Of a DNA stretch of 64,000 nucleotides, positions 47,690 through 59,413 are shown piece by piece (position 1 is the stretch's first letter; every line of letters starts with the position of its first letter). Source of the stretch: Mytilus edulis (lineage: Eukaryota > Mollusca > Bivalvia > Mytilida > Mytilidae); assembly GCF_963676685.1 (NCBI RefSeq), contig NC_092352.1, positions 22,401,117 through 22,465,116 of the forward strand, given 5' to 3'. The notes below the pieces were generated by a model, which did no database searches, was not told where the DNA came from, and worked only from the letters and a program-made list of their open reading frames with translations. Both the position numbers and the translations under genes were made by a program.

Positions 47690-48480
47690 TATGGCTGTAG
47701 ATAGAGAAAATGTATACTTCGTGTTCACAAATGCCTAATGACATATGTCCATTGTCATTGACCTCATGTTCAGCGACTGCTGATAAAAGTATGAACAAGT
47801 CGTCATTTTTTTTTCAATAACAGGTACTATTTTAATTGCAGTTGGTATGCACAGAATCATACCACTGTGTACATATCCATCAGACAGGATTCACTTTAAT
47901 AGATCAGTGACCAATGTTAATCTTTCGTGATCTCTGCTTTTAATTAAGCTACGTTATACAAACCAATTGTTCATAATTTATTTCATTGGAATGATTGTTG
48001 GGTGTACATGTCCAAGTAATAGGATTCATCGGACATTGACCTCATTTTTATGGTTCATTGGTCAATGTAAAGTTTTTATATTTATGTCTGTTTCTAGGAT
48101 ACTATGAACAGTAGGTAAACTATAGCTGTTTGATGCATATACAACTAGCACAAGGAGTACATGTCCGTTTAGCATGCTTCGTGTGACCTTGACCTCATTT
48201 TCATGGTTCGTTGTCACAGTTCAACTTTGTTTGATGTATGGAATGATTTTAAATGTGTACATGTATGCATAAAATATGGAGATGTGGTATATCCTTCTAG
48301 GGTTTATCTTACCTTAACTTCGTTTGAATGATTTATTGATCGGTATTTTTTTATAACATCTTTTTTCTATGAACAAAAGGTCAGCCATATTTGGTGTGTA
48401 CATGTAATCTGGCAGGGTTTATATAACATTGACCTAATTTTTATTGACCTTGATCATGTTATATTTAACTTATATCCATA
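47690..48480 (+). repeat. GTCGAGCC-family internal units
   Basis: Four to five degraded units around gaccttgacctcattttcat ggttc and ggtgtacatgtcc, as in the repeat at 20238, but without its ends. Confidence 0.5.
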
Positions 48481-48878
48481 GAAAAACCTTGACCTTAAGG
48501 ACTTTCAATAAAAAAATCTATCACTATGTTTTCTACTTGGAACACTTTAAATCACCCTATTTTTATGGTTCGCGTTGCTCTATTGTTATTTTCAAAATGA
48601 TGAAAACCTATTTTTGTATATTAAAAGTAATTATAACCAACGTTTGTGCGTACAGCAAGTGTTCTTGGAGAAATCTGTATCAGGTGTTTGGAAAACCAAA
48701 AATAATAAAAACAATTTGAAACAGCCATTAAGCGACCAAGATCAACATTAATTGCTTAAAGTAGTTTTAATCTAAGTTTTATAATTTTATTATATGGAAG
48801 GGGCGTGCCTCGGAAATTAGAGTTGAAGGATCATGTTTTGACAGTGATGTAATGTTACCTATAATGTCCATTCTTTTC

Positions 48879-49044
48879 CAGTGGCGGATCCAGAAATTTT
48901 CATAAGTTGGGGCCCACTGACTGACCTAAGAGGGGGCCCGCTCCAGTCACACTTCAGTGATTCCCTATATAAGCAACCAAATTTTTTCCCAAAAAGGGGG
49001 GGGGGGGGGCGGGCCCCCTGCCCCCCCCCCTAAATCCGCCTCTG
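48879..49044 (-). mobile_element. CAGTGGCGGATCC miniature transposon, 166 bp
   Basis: Starts cagtggcggatccag and ends taaatccgcctctg, flanked on both sides by the exact 5-bp duplication ttttc (48874-48878, 49045-49049). Inverted relative to the copy at 19344. Contains G10 and C10 tracts. Confidence 0.8.
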
Positions 49045-50044
49045 TTTTCTGTTTTTAAGGGGGCGCACATGCTATTATAGATCCCAATCATACTTACAAT
49101 ATTAACTTATGGAACTTTTGCAAATCATCGTCAAAAATATTTTTGAATCGGGAGAAACAACAAACATGTTACCGTAGTAGGTCTATATACTGACCCGCCC
49201 GGTTGAATGGGGACATTTGATCATATTCCCAATGTAAAGATAGTGACGTGCTCTTTGCACTTTTAGTACTTGTGGGGTTTTTTCATACTGAATATGCAAG
49301 AGAGACTGGTCACTGGACATTAAGCAAGCAACAATCAATTGACATTTCTGTTGACAATAGGTAAAATGATAAAGATCATTCCGGCTGAGTGTAATGACTT
49401 GATATCAATTACTATTGTATACAGGGATGGACAATAGTTAACACAAAGTCCAAACTATAACTCTCCTCTTTAGTTAAGAAAACAATTGTCAAGAGTTATG
49501 ATAATGATAATGACCACAGGTGTGTTATCATGTTTAATCGAGGTTAAAGTTGTGATAACTAATAAATAATCGCATTTTTCAATAATGACTTCAGCTGAAA
49601 TCTAAATCTGGTATGTAAAACAAACATATTCAGATAAGTCAATCTTTAATTCATTCGACATTGTACATAGCTTTTTTTTTTTTAGATATTTGCGGCAAAC
49701 TTTACATGACATTGTAATTAAAGCCCAAGGACATTTGGAAAAAGGGTTCTTGGTATCTAAAAGGCAATGCATAGCTTGACTTATGAGATAATCTTAATTT
49801 CGGTTTGAAAATGTTCTTTCTTTTCATTGTTTTAGGTAAATTCTCAAGGGATGGGGTCAATTTCCCCTGTATTTGATATACTTCTTATAGTTGTCAAATC
49901 TTCACTTTAAATTGAGTTTTAGAGTCTATATATTAAAATCGTGTTTCCAATTTTTCATATTACCATAAAATTCAGTGCTAAACATGTTGCTGCTTAGCTA
50001 GTCGACTCATTTTGAAATAGAATTGCAAATTTTACATGTTTTGT

Positions 50045-51829
50045 CAAAGGAGTAGGTCCAGTAAAACCCCTTTTTGGCCCCAAAATAAAATGTAAACTTT
50101 TTGTTATTTATTGGAAAGAAGAATGCTTCTGCTACATAAATATTGGCTGTTTTTGACAATACAATGCACATATATCGGGTACTAGCATCATTAAATCATG
50201 CTAAATTACGGAAATCTTTATAATTTTAGCATTTTAGTTAAATTTTAGACGGTTTCCGTCTTAAATGAAAGTGGCCGCATTTGTGTTCATTCGTAATATT
50301 GAAATGTAAGTTGTATTTGATGATTATACATAACATATATAAAGGTTGAGGATGAAAACGGATGCGGCCACTTTCATTTTTTGGCATATTTGATAGATTT
50401 TTCATATTTAAGCTTGAATCGTAGCGTTTTTAATGACATCAGACGCAACGTCAGATATTGCTACCATTTAGTGTAACAGAAAAATGACGTTAAATTGAAA
50501 ACGCACACTGTCTAATTCTTCCTGCTTTCCTTTTTTTGGTAAATGCAAAGTATAACACACAAGTGTAAATGCCATGAGAATCCAATCCAATATGATTTTA
50601 TAATTAACATAGGAAAGGCAATTTTACTGCTAGTAATTATGTGTTTTTGGAGGAATATTGCTGCATTATATATTCAACCCGAGTATGATTTTATTCAAGC
50701 AGCAACATACAATAGCTTATGGTTATGATACTGAAGTTTTGTTTCTTTTTGATCGTCTTATAGATGTGTATTTTTGTAATGTTTGCATCATTTCGTTTAG
50801 TTGAAAGCAGGACATTTATATTTAGTGGAGGAAGGAACAAACGAATGCAGTTTATGCCGTCCCTATAGGTAGCATAACGCTTCTGACGACGTCAAATTAT
50901 GATAACGGACAAACTTGCAAGACATTTTCATTAATCCGTATTTTTTATAGATAACCCTGTAATGTTAATGCTATTTGGTGTACCAACTTCAATTTTAAAA
51001 GTACTTTTTATTGGTATGGTTATCAAAGCCGAAAAAATAATCTTCACGAAATCAAATCTCTGTTTTTTGGGCCGTAAAAGTTTTGTGAAGGCATGAAAGT
51101 TTAACTCGGACATTTCCGCAAGACATTACAAATCTATTGTTTTGAATTGAATATGTAGCTCAATTTATTTTTCAATTTCGAATTTTGGAAGCTTACACTT
51201 AGTACAAAACGATCGTGCTTACAATTTAATGAATTTTTCTGTAAAAAAAATATTTTTGACCTGAAATGTTTGAAGTTTCCAAATTAAATTTCCGATGGGA
51301 CATTTCCGTACATCATATTCTTTTGAAAATATGTATGCAAATTTTAAATGGAGACAGCCATGTTAACCAATACTGAAATATATCACGTCATAGAATGTTC
51401 ATGCAAAATTTCGAAGAGTTGCGTGAACATTTCGCGAATTGTGCGAGTTTCATGTCTCGAGTTTGTTACATGGGACAACGCTAAGTAAACGTTTTTCGGA
51501 TAATCTGTGTCTTCCTAAGCCTATGAATATTATATTTTTATTCTTTCTCTATCATAATGTGAAAATGTAAGAATCAATCTTTATTTTCATGTATAATTTG
51601 AAATATTTATTTCAGCATTTCTAAGAAAATTTTCCCGTCAAATATTTACTTAACGCTATTTTTCGTGGTAGTAGCAATATCTAACGTTGCGTCATCAGTT
51701 AAAATCTTTCACATAAACTAATTGAATCAAATTAAATAGACACTTTAGTGTTTAAAAAGTGTCCAAAATCTTTTGTTGGATGAACCTGAATTTGAGCCAA
51801 AATCGACCCTTATCGGACCTTCTCCTTTG
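50045..51829. mobile_element. 1.8 kb CAAAGGAGTAGGTCC inverted-repeat element
   Basis: Left end caaaggagtaggtccagtaa; right end, read in reverse, ccaaaggagaaggtccgata. No transposase recognised. Shares both ends and several internal blocks with the 530-bp element at 57569. A perfect 18-bp inverted repeat lies at 50263-50280 and 50362-50379. Confidence 0.6.
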
Positions 51830-53490
51830 GCATCGATGGAAATTACTAATAAAAAAGAAGAAATGTTTATTCGAAAGACAATATATCATAGTTTTATTTC
51901 CAACTTAATGTTGGGGTTGATTAACGAAGGTATTGTATTGAAATAAATACTCAAAATTTGACAAATCTCTCAAAATTTCGGTTTTCGGAATTCTTCATGC
52001 GTTCTTTATTTGATGTACTGTTTAGAATACGCCAAAATGTCGTTATAACGTTGTAGTACACATATTTAGCTATGAGTAAGTAATTAAAAATAATTGAAAT
52101 AATGTTGGAAATGATCCTTCTTGTTGCATAGTATGCATTGTGATGGACAAATGCTACTAGTGGTACTTGAGAATCATCCAAATGTGTAAAATAATTTATA
52201 CATATTACTATTGAACAGGGATGGACAATCTTCCTTAAGAAAATAATTGTCAAGTGATATGATATGATGATAATTGTTAAAAGTTAAAAGGTATAACTGT
52301 ACAATCATTCTAGCGCGTCTATTTGAGCCCATAATGATTGGAACGATATAGATCTTAACCTTTGAACGACTTCTTTTGACACACCTCCATACAGTTACAA
52401 AATAACAACTGTTAAAATCCACATTCTAAACTATAATTTTGTAAATTGTGACGTTTGCTTTAGATATAGGAAGATGTGGTTTGAGTGCCAACGAGACAAC
52501 TCTCCATCCAAATAACAATTTATAACAGTAAATGCATGTTTAACATAATTCCATGTGATTTGCATACTCGTATTAGGGTTTATTTGACTTAGAGTATTCG
52601 TCAAAATTCACAAAATTATAATGATATTGAAGTAAGGAAAAAACACATTTATACAATAAAAACCGAAGAAAAAAAAAATCAAAAAAATCCCCTTTTAAAA
52701 ATACTTAAAATGCACACAAGTAATTACTCGAGGTAATGTACTGTCATACCACTGTTCCAGGTGAGGGGTTAGGTTGAGGATTCGCAAACATTTTCAATCC
52801 CCCACCCACATCCGACATTTTTCAAGTCAACAGCATGTCGTTGTTTTGTTCTATCTGTCATATTTTTCTTTCGTTTATTGTTTTAGCATACAGTATGAGT
52901 TTTTCTCATTGTTAAGGGTCATATGTTGAATTGTAGTTGCTTGCATCCGCGTCTTTTGGTCTCTATTTGTATATATATATATATAGATATCTTATTGGCA
53001 ATTGTACCACATCTTCTTAATTATTTTGTTGTTGGCAATTATAAAGTGTCTCCTTATTTTTATAGTACAACTGATTTGTTTGATTGTAGGGCTATATTGT
53101 CTTAATGATTTTTTTAATGTTTCAGAAAATGGTAGCTAGATAATTTGTATTTCATCAAAATAGTCCTCGCCCTGTTCTGATTTTTTTTAGAGAAATCTGA
53201 CATTCTAAAAGCACTTTTACTGAGGACAGTTTCATTTTTAAGAGAGTTATTTTTTCGAGTAAATTAATAAATAACGAAAGAATAGTTAACATAACTTTTG
53301 TTGATGTTCTTTATCACAGTATTCTCAATATCAATTTTGATAAAACTTATTAAAAGCGGCATTATTTTAAACAATTCAAATGGGAAAAAAATAACTGTAA
53401 AACTTAATCCAATGTATTTCGTCACTATTTAAAATTAAATCCTACATGACAACCCTTAGGTGCGGCGTCTCTATTGCATTGCTATTTGCT
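51830..53490. other. Intergenic region before gene B
   Basis: Contains a SINE-like copy at about 52454-52530 (tgccaacgagacaactctcc). Otherwise no gene or repeat recognised. Confidence 0.35.
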
Positions 53491-53503
53491 GTGGTTAATG
53501 TAG

Positions 53504-53510
53504 TATAAAG
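53504..53510 (+). promoter_or_regulatory. Possible TATA box of gene B
   Basis: TATAAAG 182-188 nt before the gene B start codon, implying a leader of about 150 nt. Weaker evidence than for gene A. Confidence 0.4.
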
Positions 53511-53691
53511 GTATGAAAGGATCGGAACATGTATGGCGTAGACAGCTCCCGTCTGGTGATTGGGTGTACATATGGTTCGATAATATCCCTTTTTTATTAC
53601 AAACATATTCTCCTTTTATAGCAAAGTAAATAGCCAAAGAACGATAACTATACACCGGTATTAGACCTTCAAAATAGTTATCAGACAATTG

Positions 53692-53791
53692 ATGAAAATG
53701 AATATTATCTATCTTCTTTTATCATTTCTTTGGTTTTCTATGGATACAGTAGCTGGCAATAGACAGCACGAAACGAAGAGAAAGTTTCCAA
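53692..53791 (+). CDS. Gene B exon 1 (signal peptide)
   Basis: Encodes MKMNIIYLLLSFLWFSMDTV then AGNRQHETKRKFP, with donor gtaagt (phase 1). A KR dibasic pair shortly after the predicted cleavage site could be a processing point. TATAAAG lies at 53504. Confidence 0.72.
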
Positions 53792-56214
53792 GTAAGTAAC
53801 ATCACAAATCTGAAAAAAGAAGGAAAAAAGTGGTTTAAAATCTGACGAACCAAGAATCACCAACACATTTGTTATATTTTTATGTACAGCAGGAACAGAT
53901 ATTTATTTGAATACATAAAGGATATGTTTTCGTATAATCATACGAAACGATATAAAAAAAGAAGATGTGGTATATGATTGCCAATGAGACAATTCTCCAC
54001 AAGAGACCAAATGGCACAGACAATTTACAACTATATAGGTCATTATTATATTCCTTATGACAATTTGGTAATGTGAAACAAAATTTTATGTAGAACTTGG
54101 CGAGTGTTCTTAAATTTTCACTTGCCGTTAACTATACTAACGAATGAAGGTAAGTTTAAGTGGAAATATGATGTCTTATAATAAAGGTGTGTAGATAATT
54201 TGCATTGCCGGTATGAATGAATGTCAGTTTTATACACTTGATATTTTACCATATGTTCGCACCAGCTTTCTATCTGGAAAAATGTTTTACCTCCGTACTT
54301 ATGTTGAAGTTACTATTTTTGTCATACATCTTCTGAATAAGTTGTATATGAAAAAAGCGTTGAAGTGAGTAAAATCGTTGACTATGATATTTATTCAAAA
54401 GCAATTGTTTCTTTTTTTTTTTGGTGGGGGTCCGATTTGTCACGTCAGCTGATGAAACTGAAGGGTTGGCGATTAACGACAAGTGGCAAATATTGCATGG
54501 AATAAATATGTTCTCATCTTGCTATGCATGCTGATGCATGACAAGGACGATGACATGTTAATGTAACTAGACGGAAATACAACACGGCTTATCTTTAATG
54601 TGCTATTTCACAAGGCAGTAGGGCTGAAGCAAGAAATATCACCCTACCGGGCACATATTGCATTATTACCAGTGTTTACTGTTACTCCTATATATATGCC
54701 CCGTGCCTATAGGGGAGAAGAGACAACAAGGTCACCGTGTCCAATACTACATAGGGAGTCTGTGCTCAGTATAATGCTGGGGCAACAAAGATGTTCCAAT
54801 CAAAGTACTATGCCAACCAGATCTTCATTTGCGTTAACAAAAATGATAATTATAAACAGTATTATTACATTCTCATTATTTTTAGATGTACGTTGTAGAT
54901 GTTTGAGAATTTTCAATAATACAAGCCAATTTGCCAATTTGGCTAAGCCGTCTAAAACACACTTAACATTTATGGAAAGACATCTCAAACTAAGTATAGT
55001 TTTTTATTATCTTCATTTGTAATTATTGTAGATAACAGATTGTCTAGATATTTATCCAAAGGAGGACGTCTTCGTGTAAACCATCATCAGATCCCAAAAC
55101 ACATGATCGACGAACACTTGCTGGAGTATAAACCTGGGAGCAGGACTGATGACATCCAAGGAGATGGAACACCACTTGGGAACATTATGGACAATCCAGG
55201 TATAATTTGATCTCTTATTCCAGACTTTGTTTTTTACATCGACAGTGTTAATAATATATTGTAAATCGATTAGACACCGATTTCAGTAAGCACTTTCACG
55301 GAAGAGATTTATAAGTAAAGCCAAAAAAACATGCATACAGCTTTAAAACCAAAAACCATAAACAGAGAACCCACAACAGTCTAATGCAAACTTTGTCACA
55401 ACAACCGTGTGTTACTACCTTAATTTTAGTACAATTGTATGTTTTATAAACTTGATACCAATATCAGTGCAAGCAACACAGAATAAAAGCTCTTGTGCCA
55501 TAAAAGACGGCAATTTGAAGAAAAAAAAATGTGTCAATAGAACACGTAGCCTCACTCGCACTATCATTTAAATTAGAAAGATCATATCATAGGGAATATG
55601 TATACTAAGTTTCAAGTTGATTGGACTTAAACTTCATCAAAAACTACCTTGACCAAAAACTTTAACCTGAAGCGGGACAGACAGACAAACAGAAGCACAG
55701 ACCAGAAAATATAATGCCCCTCTACTATCTAGGTGGGGCATAAAAAACAATAATGTACTTTTTAGCTTGTTGTACGGGAATTAAATTTGTGAATTATGTT
55801 AGTTTTTAAAGGAAACCAACCAATCTGTTGTATGTGCTCGTACCAATATATTGTCATTGTATTGCTTACTTTCATTTTGAATACTTTAGAAGATATTTTA
55901 TCGTTTCAGATAGCAACATCCAGAGAGAAATCTGTTGTACTCTAGGAAGAGCAAGTTCTACCAGACGAAGCAGTTGTAGCTCTAGGGTGTATGTTCGTCT
56001 TGTCAAACAAAATCTACGACTCCAACTTAAATCAGAACAATTAGGTCTGCAACAACAGATCACAGAGCTCGATCAGTATAAATGTGTACTTAAACATAAA
56101 AGTAGTTTTGAAAGGTGTTGTCTTGCATCAAAGAATAGTCAGAACAATAAACAAACAAGACAGCAACAAAGGACAACAAACAGAAGACGACATTTACAAC
56201 ATAGCAACTCCTGA
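53692..56214 (+). CDS. Gene B: secreted six-cysteine protein related to gene A
   Basis: Three exons (53692-53791, 55032-55199, 55910-56214), all joined in phase 1, give 190 aa. Residues 1-22 form a signal peptide ending TVAG. Exon 2 adds 56 residues without cysteine. Exon 3 carries C98 C99, C112, C148, C159 C160, i.e. CC-x12-C-x35-C-x10-CC with F-E-R before the final CC. Gene A has the same x12 and x10 spacings, F-E-K, and a similarly long middle, so the two look paralogous. The middle segment (LVKQNLRLQLKSEQLGLQQQ) is probably a long helix. The C-terminal 30 residues are rich in Gln, Asn and Arg. As in gene A, the outer spacing resembles ANATO (anaphylatoxin/fibulin) domains; the function is unknown. 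The second ATG (53698) could also be the start. Confidence 0.75.
53955..54080 (+). repeat. SINE-like fragment in gene B intron 1
   Basis: gaagatgtggtatatgattg ccaatgagacaattctcca matches the family at 25925 and 52454. Confidence 0.5.
55032..55199 (+). CDS. Gene B exon 2
   Basis: Acceptor attattgtag, donor gtataa, 168 nt, phase 1 to 1. Encodes NNRLSRYLSKGGRLRVNHHQ and on to PLGNIMDNP. No cysteine and no counterpart seen in gene A. Being symmetric it could be skipped without a frame change. Confidence 0.65.
55529..55747 (-). repeat. TTTTTATGCCCC-family repeat, inverted, truncated
   Basis: Ends ctactatctaggtggggcat aaaaa, the reverse complement of the 8331 family start; about 220 bp with an internal deletion. 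Lies in gene B intron 2. Confidence 0.65.
55910..56214 (+). CDS. Gene B exon 3 (six-cysteine domain, stop)
   Basis: Acceptor tatcgtttcag, 305 nt to TGA. All mature cysteines are here. It ends in a basic Gln/Asn-rich tail with RRR. The frame is open only a short way before the acceptor. Confidence 0.78.
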
Positions 56215-56329
56215 TGTTATATGCGTAGAAAACATAGGAACACTTGTCTCCGGTGCCATTAATTATAATGTGTTCAGAAATCCCGGTCTGTACAAACGAC
56301 TTCATCTGTGCATAATATTTCATTATTGA

Positions 56330-57568
56330 CTTGTCATTTTCATTTAGTTTAATTTATTTTTATATTTAAGTACTTATTTGTTCAGTTAAATAATGTAAAT
56401 AATTGTTTGTCTGTATTATTGAGTAGTCTCTCTTATAGATCTGATAAATGTACGTTATGAATTTTTGTTCAGACTTTTAATGCGCAGCTATTAGAGGCAA
56501 AGTAAAACTTAGTTAATAATAGGCCAGACTACGTTGATATCAGACCAAAACATTACATTAACTGTTGACAGGAATAAAGTCTAGCTGTTCTTTTGTTGAC
56601 TGGTCAGGCAAAACTATGTTTAATACCAGACTCATAGACAAATAACCTGATACACAATGTTAAAAACCACAACAGAGTCCACAACATGCAGAGAGACACT
56701 GAGAGTCATTAACAGTTCTAGAGTTATGCCGCTTTTAACTATGAAAATTTTCAAATCTTGAGTGGGGTATCGTGTTCCCAGACACATTCTTCTTGTATTA
56801 TAAGAAACATTCTGATGAATGCACAAACCTTTCTACTTAAACATAGGGTTTGATGTTATTTTAAAGTACCACAAGTTTTCAACTCAAGTTGATTTTTGTG
56901 GTCCATCCTATAACTTCTTTGATGGTAAACATTACTTGCTGAAACCACTGGCCTTAAATTAACAGTTCTAATACAGGGATGATCGGGAAGAATAAGTACT
57001 ATCACAATTGTGAATAAAAGAACCTTTATACTATACGCTAAAATTAAAATTAGAAAAAGCGTAACAGTGACCTTGACCTTCAACCAAGTCCTGAAAATCT
57101 TAGTAAGTGTGGTCTTGCCCTTCAACCAAATGACTTAAATTTAAAAGGGATCTTCCATTATGATACATTACTACATGCCATTATCCTAGTGAGGTTTCTA
57201 TATCATATTTAGTATTTGATTAAGCATCCTAAAACAAGTTTTTGACACATATTCAGAGATACTTTTAAATTGCTGACCTTGTCCTAAGACAAAATGACCT
57301 CGAAATTTTCAGCTTTTCCTGTTTTTGGTTTTAACCAAAGATCAAAGAAAATTTGAAAAATCGTATTTGATTAAGCATCCAGAAACCAATGTTTTAAAGT
57401 ATTTTCCTTTAAGTCTATATTTTTCCTGTGTTCAATGTGACAAAATATTTTATTGTAGTTTATTATGTAGCATATGATTAAGCATAAAAAACGACTTTTC
57501 TCCACAAATTTCAGACTGTTTTTAGTAACACACCTTCGAGCCATTACATATATTCAATATATTTGAGC
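56330..57568. other. 3' flank of gene B
   Basis: Probable 3' UTR to about 56600, then AT-rich sequence without recognised features. Confidence 0.35.
56573..56578 (+). promoter_or_regulatory. Polyadenylation signal of gene B
   Basis: AATAAA about 360 nt after the gene B stop. Confidence 0.4.
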
Positions 57569-58098
57569 AAAGGAGTAGGTCCAGTAAGACCCCTTTTTTG
57601 GCCCCAAAAAAGAGCAGTTTTACAAAATTGTTAAAATGAAAACTTTTAGATATTTATTGGAGTGTAGAATACTTCTGTTACATATATATGGTCTGTTTTT
57701 GACAATACAATACACATATATATATCAGGTAATAACATCATTAAGTCATGCTAAATTACTGAAATCATCACAATTGTAGCATAACATATATAAATGTTGA
57801 GGATGAACACTGATGCGTCAACTTTCATTTTTGACAAAAAACATCTGAAGAGTGACATATTATGGCATTTTTGATAGTTTTTTAATATCTAAGCTTGAAT
57901 TACAGCGTCTTAAATGACTAAGTCAGTCCAAATCTTTCACATAAACTAATTGAATCTTTTAAAGTAGACACTTAAGTGTTTAAAAGGTGTTCAAAATCTT
58001 TCATCCACTGAACCAAGGATTTGTATAGTATAGTTACAAATCCTTGACTAAACCTTAAATTTTAGGCCAAAATCGGCCATTAACAGACCTAGTCCTTT
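57569..58098. mobile_element. 530-bp derivative of the CAAAGGAGTAGGTCC element
   Basis: Left end aaaggagtaggtccagtaag; right end acagacctagtccttt. Blocks such as tttgacaatacaatacacat and aatctttcacataaactaat gaa-like phrases occur in the same order as in the 1.8 kb copy at 50045, with the centre deleted. Confidence 0.65.
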
Positions 58099-58687
58099 AA
58101 GCAAGTTTAAAGTCAGATTTAAAGCATTTGAGTTAGAATCCAGAAATGAAAATTATTGACAGACAAACAAGTAAAAACTATATATCCCCTTTGATATTTT
58201 GTATACTGGGGTATAATAACCAATCTTTTCATATAGAGAACATTTTATTATAAATTACTGTGTGTCCATCATCTACTGCTGGTAGTCCCTGGTTAATACA
58301 TTTTTTAAATGTGATTGCCTCTAACACTGCTGAGCCAATGTATGCCGCAGATTGATCCTTAGGGGTCACTTTGTTTTCATTTGTATCTTATGACAAGATG
58401 GCCAACCTACAATCACTTCTCTAACAGTACATAAGAAGTACAGCAAATGTTAGCTTTCTGTGTGTAGTTAGTAGTTACCATTTAAAAGTTTCAATCCTAT
58501 AGACTTTGTATTAACCTTGAGCCCCTTGGACAGGAAAACGTACATTAGCAGGACAGTATAATCAGATTATATGTTGTCAGCTCAAATTACTCATATCAAG
58601 TAGAATCCAAATGCTCACATGAGCTGTGTTCTCTGCTTTATGAGATATTTAAAACAAGTAGTTGATAGTTTATGAATATGTACCAGG

Positions 58688-58845
58688 CCCATTGCCAGGA
58701 ATTTCCAGGGGGGGGGGGGGGGTATTTTGACCCATGAACTCGACTTTAACAGTCACAATTCGAACAGAATGTTGACTTTAACAGTGCTTATTTGTTTTCA
58801 AGATGGGGGTTTGTCCGAACCCCTAGAACCCCTCCTGGCTATGGG
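58688..58845. mobile_element. CCCATTGCCAGGA inverted-repeat miniature element
   Basis: Left end cccattgccagga, right end tcctggctatggg, 158 bp with a G15 tract near the left end. A fragment with the left end is at 27629. Confidence 0.55.
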
Positions 58846-59285
58846 TATGTGTACAAAGTTTAAATATTGTAAGGCTACTGTATTTATTACAAGTAAGACT
58901 GCATACAAGTAATTGGTTTCTCTGGTCTGTAGTCTATTTGATGAGACTATATATTTCTTCTGGGACTTTAAATGTTGTTGCAAACAACAATGAACATGTT
59001 GTTCAGTCTTTTTATTTCAACTTGTATGCCCATTCTCACAAGCAGCTGTATATGGTGAAAATACTATTTCTGAAAGCTGTTTCAAGATGGTTTTACTGTA
59101 TTTTTAGACTCTTAGTGGAAAACACAACTTTCAAAATGTGTACATTTTCCCATAAATTACTTATGTCACAATGCTAATGTTAATAAGTCATAGTATTTCT
59201 GTACTTCAAAAGCCATCTTTAAATTCAGTTCAGCCATATCCATTATAAAATTTGAAGGTATCTCATTATTGTTTATTTAAGAATT

Positions 59286-59413
59286 GAATGCTTCTTTTTG
59301 TAACTTTATTGGAGTGTAAAAGCGTTGACCGAATTACATTTTGTATGGAACGCATAAGCGCTTCATTCTAAAAACACTTTTACAACCCTATGAAGTTACA
59401 AAAAGAAGCATTC
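59286..59413. mobile_element. Long-inverted-repeat miniature element, 128 bp
   Basis: gaatgcttctttttgtaact t at 59286 is the exact reverse complement of the last 21 bases (aagttacaaaaagaagcatt c to 59413), and similarity continues inward (ggagtgtaaaagcg / aaacacttttacaacc). Confidence 0.75.

Noticed and set aside
54600..55022. 140-residue frame as a separate gene
   Set aside because: Starts in GC-richer sequence without a promoter or recognisable domain; only its last part, after a possible acceptor, is kept as a weak alternative exon of gene B.
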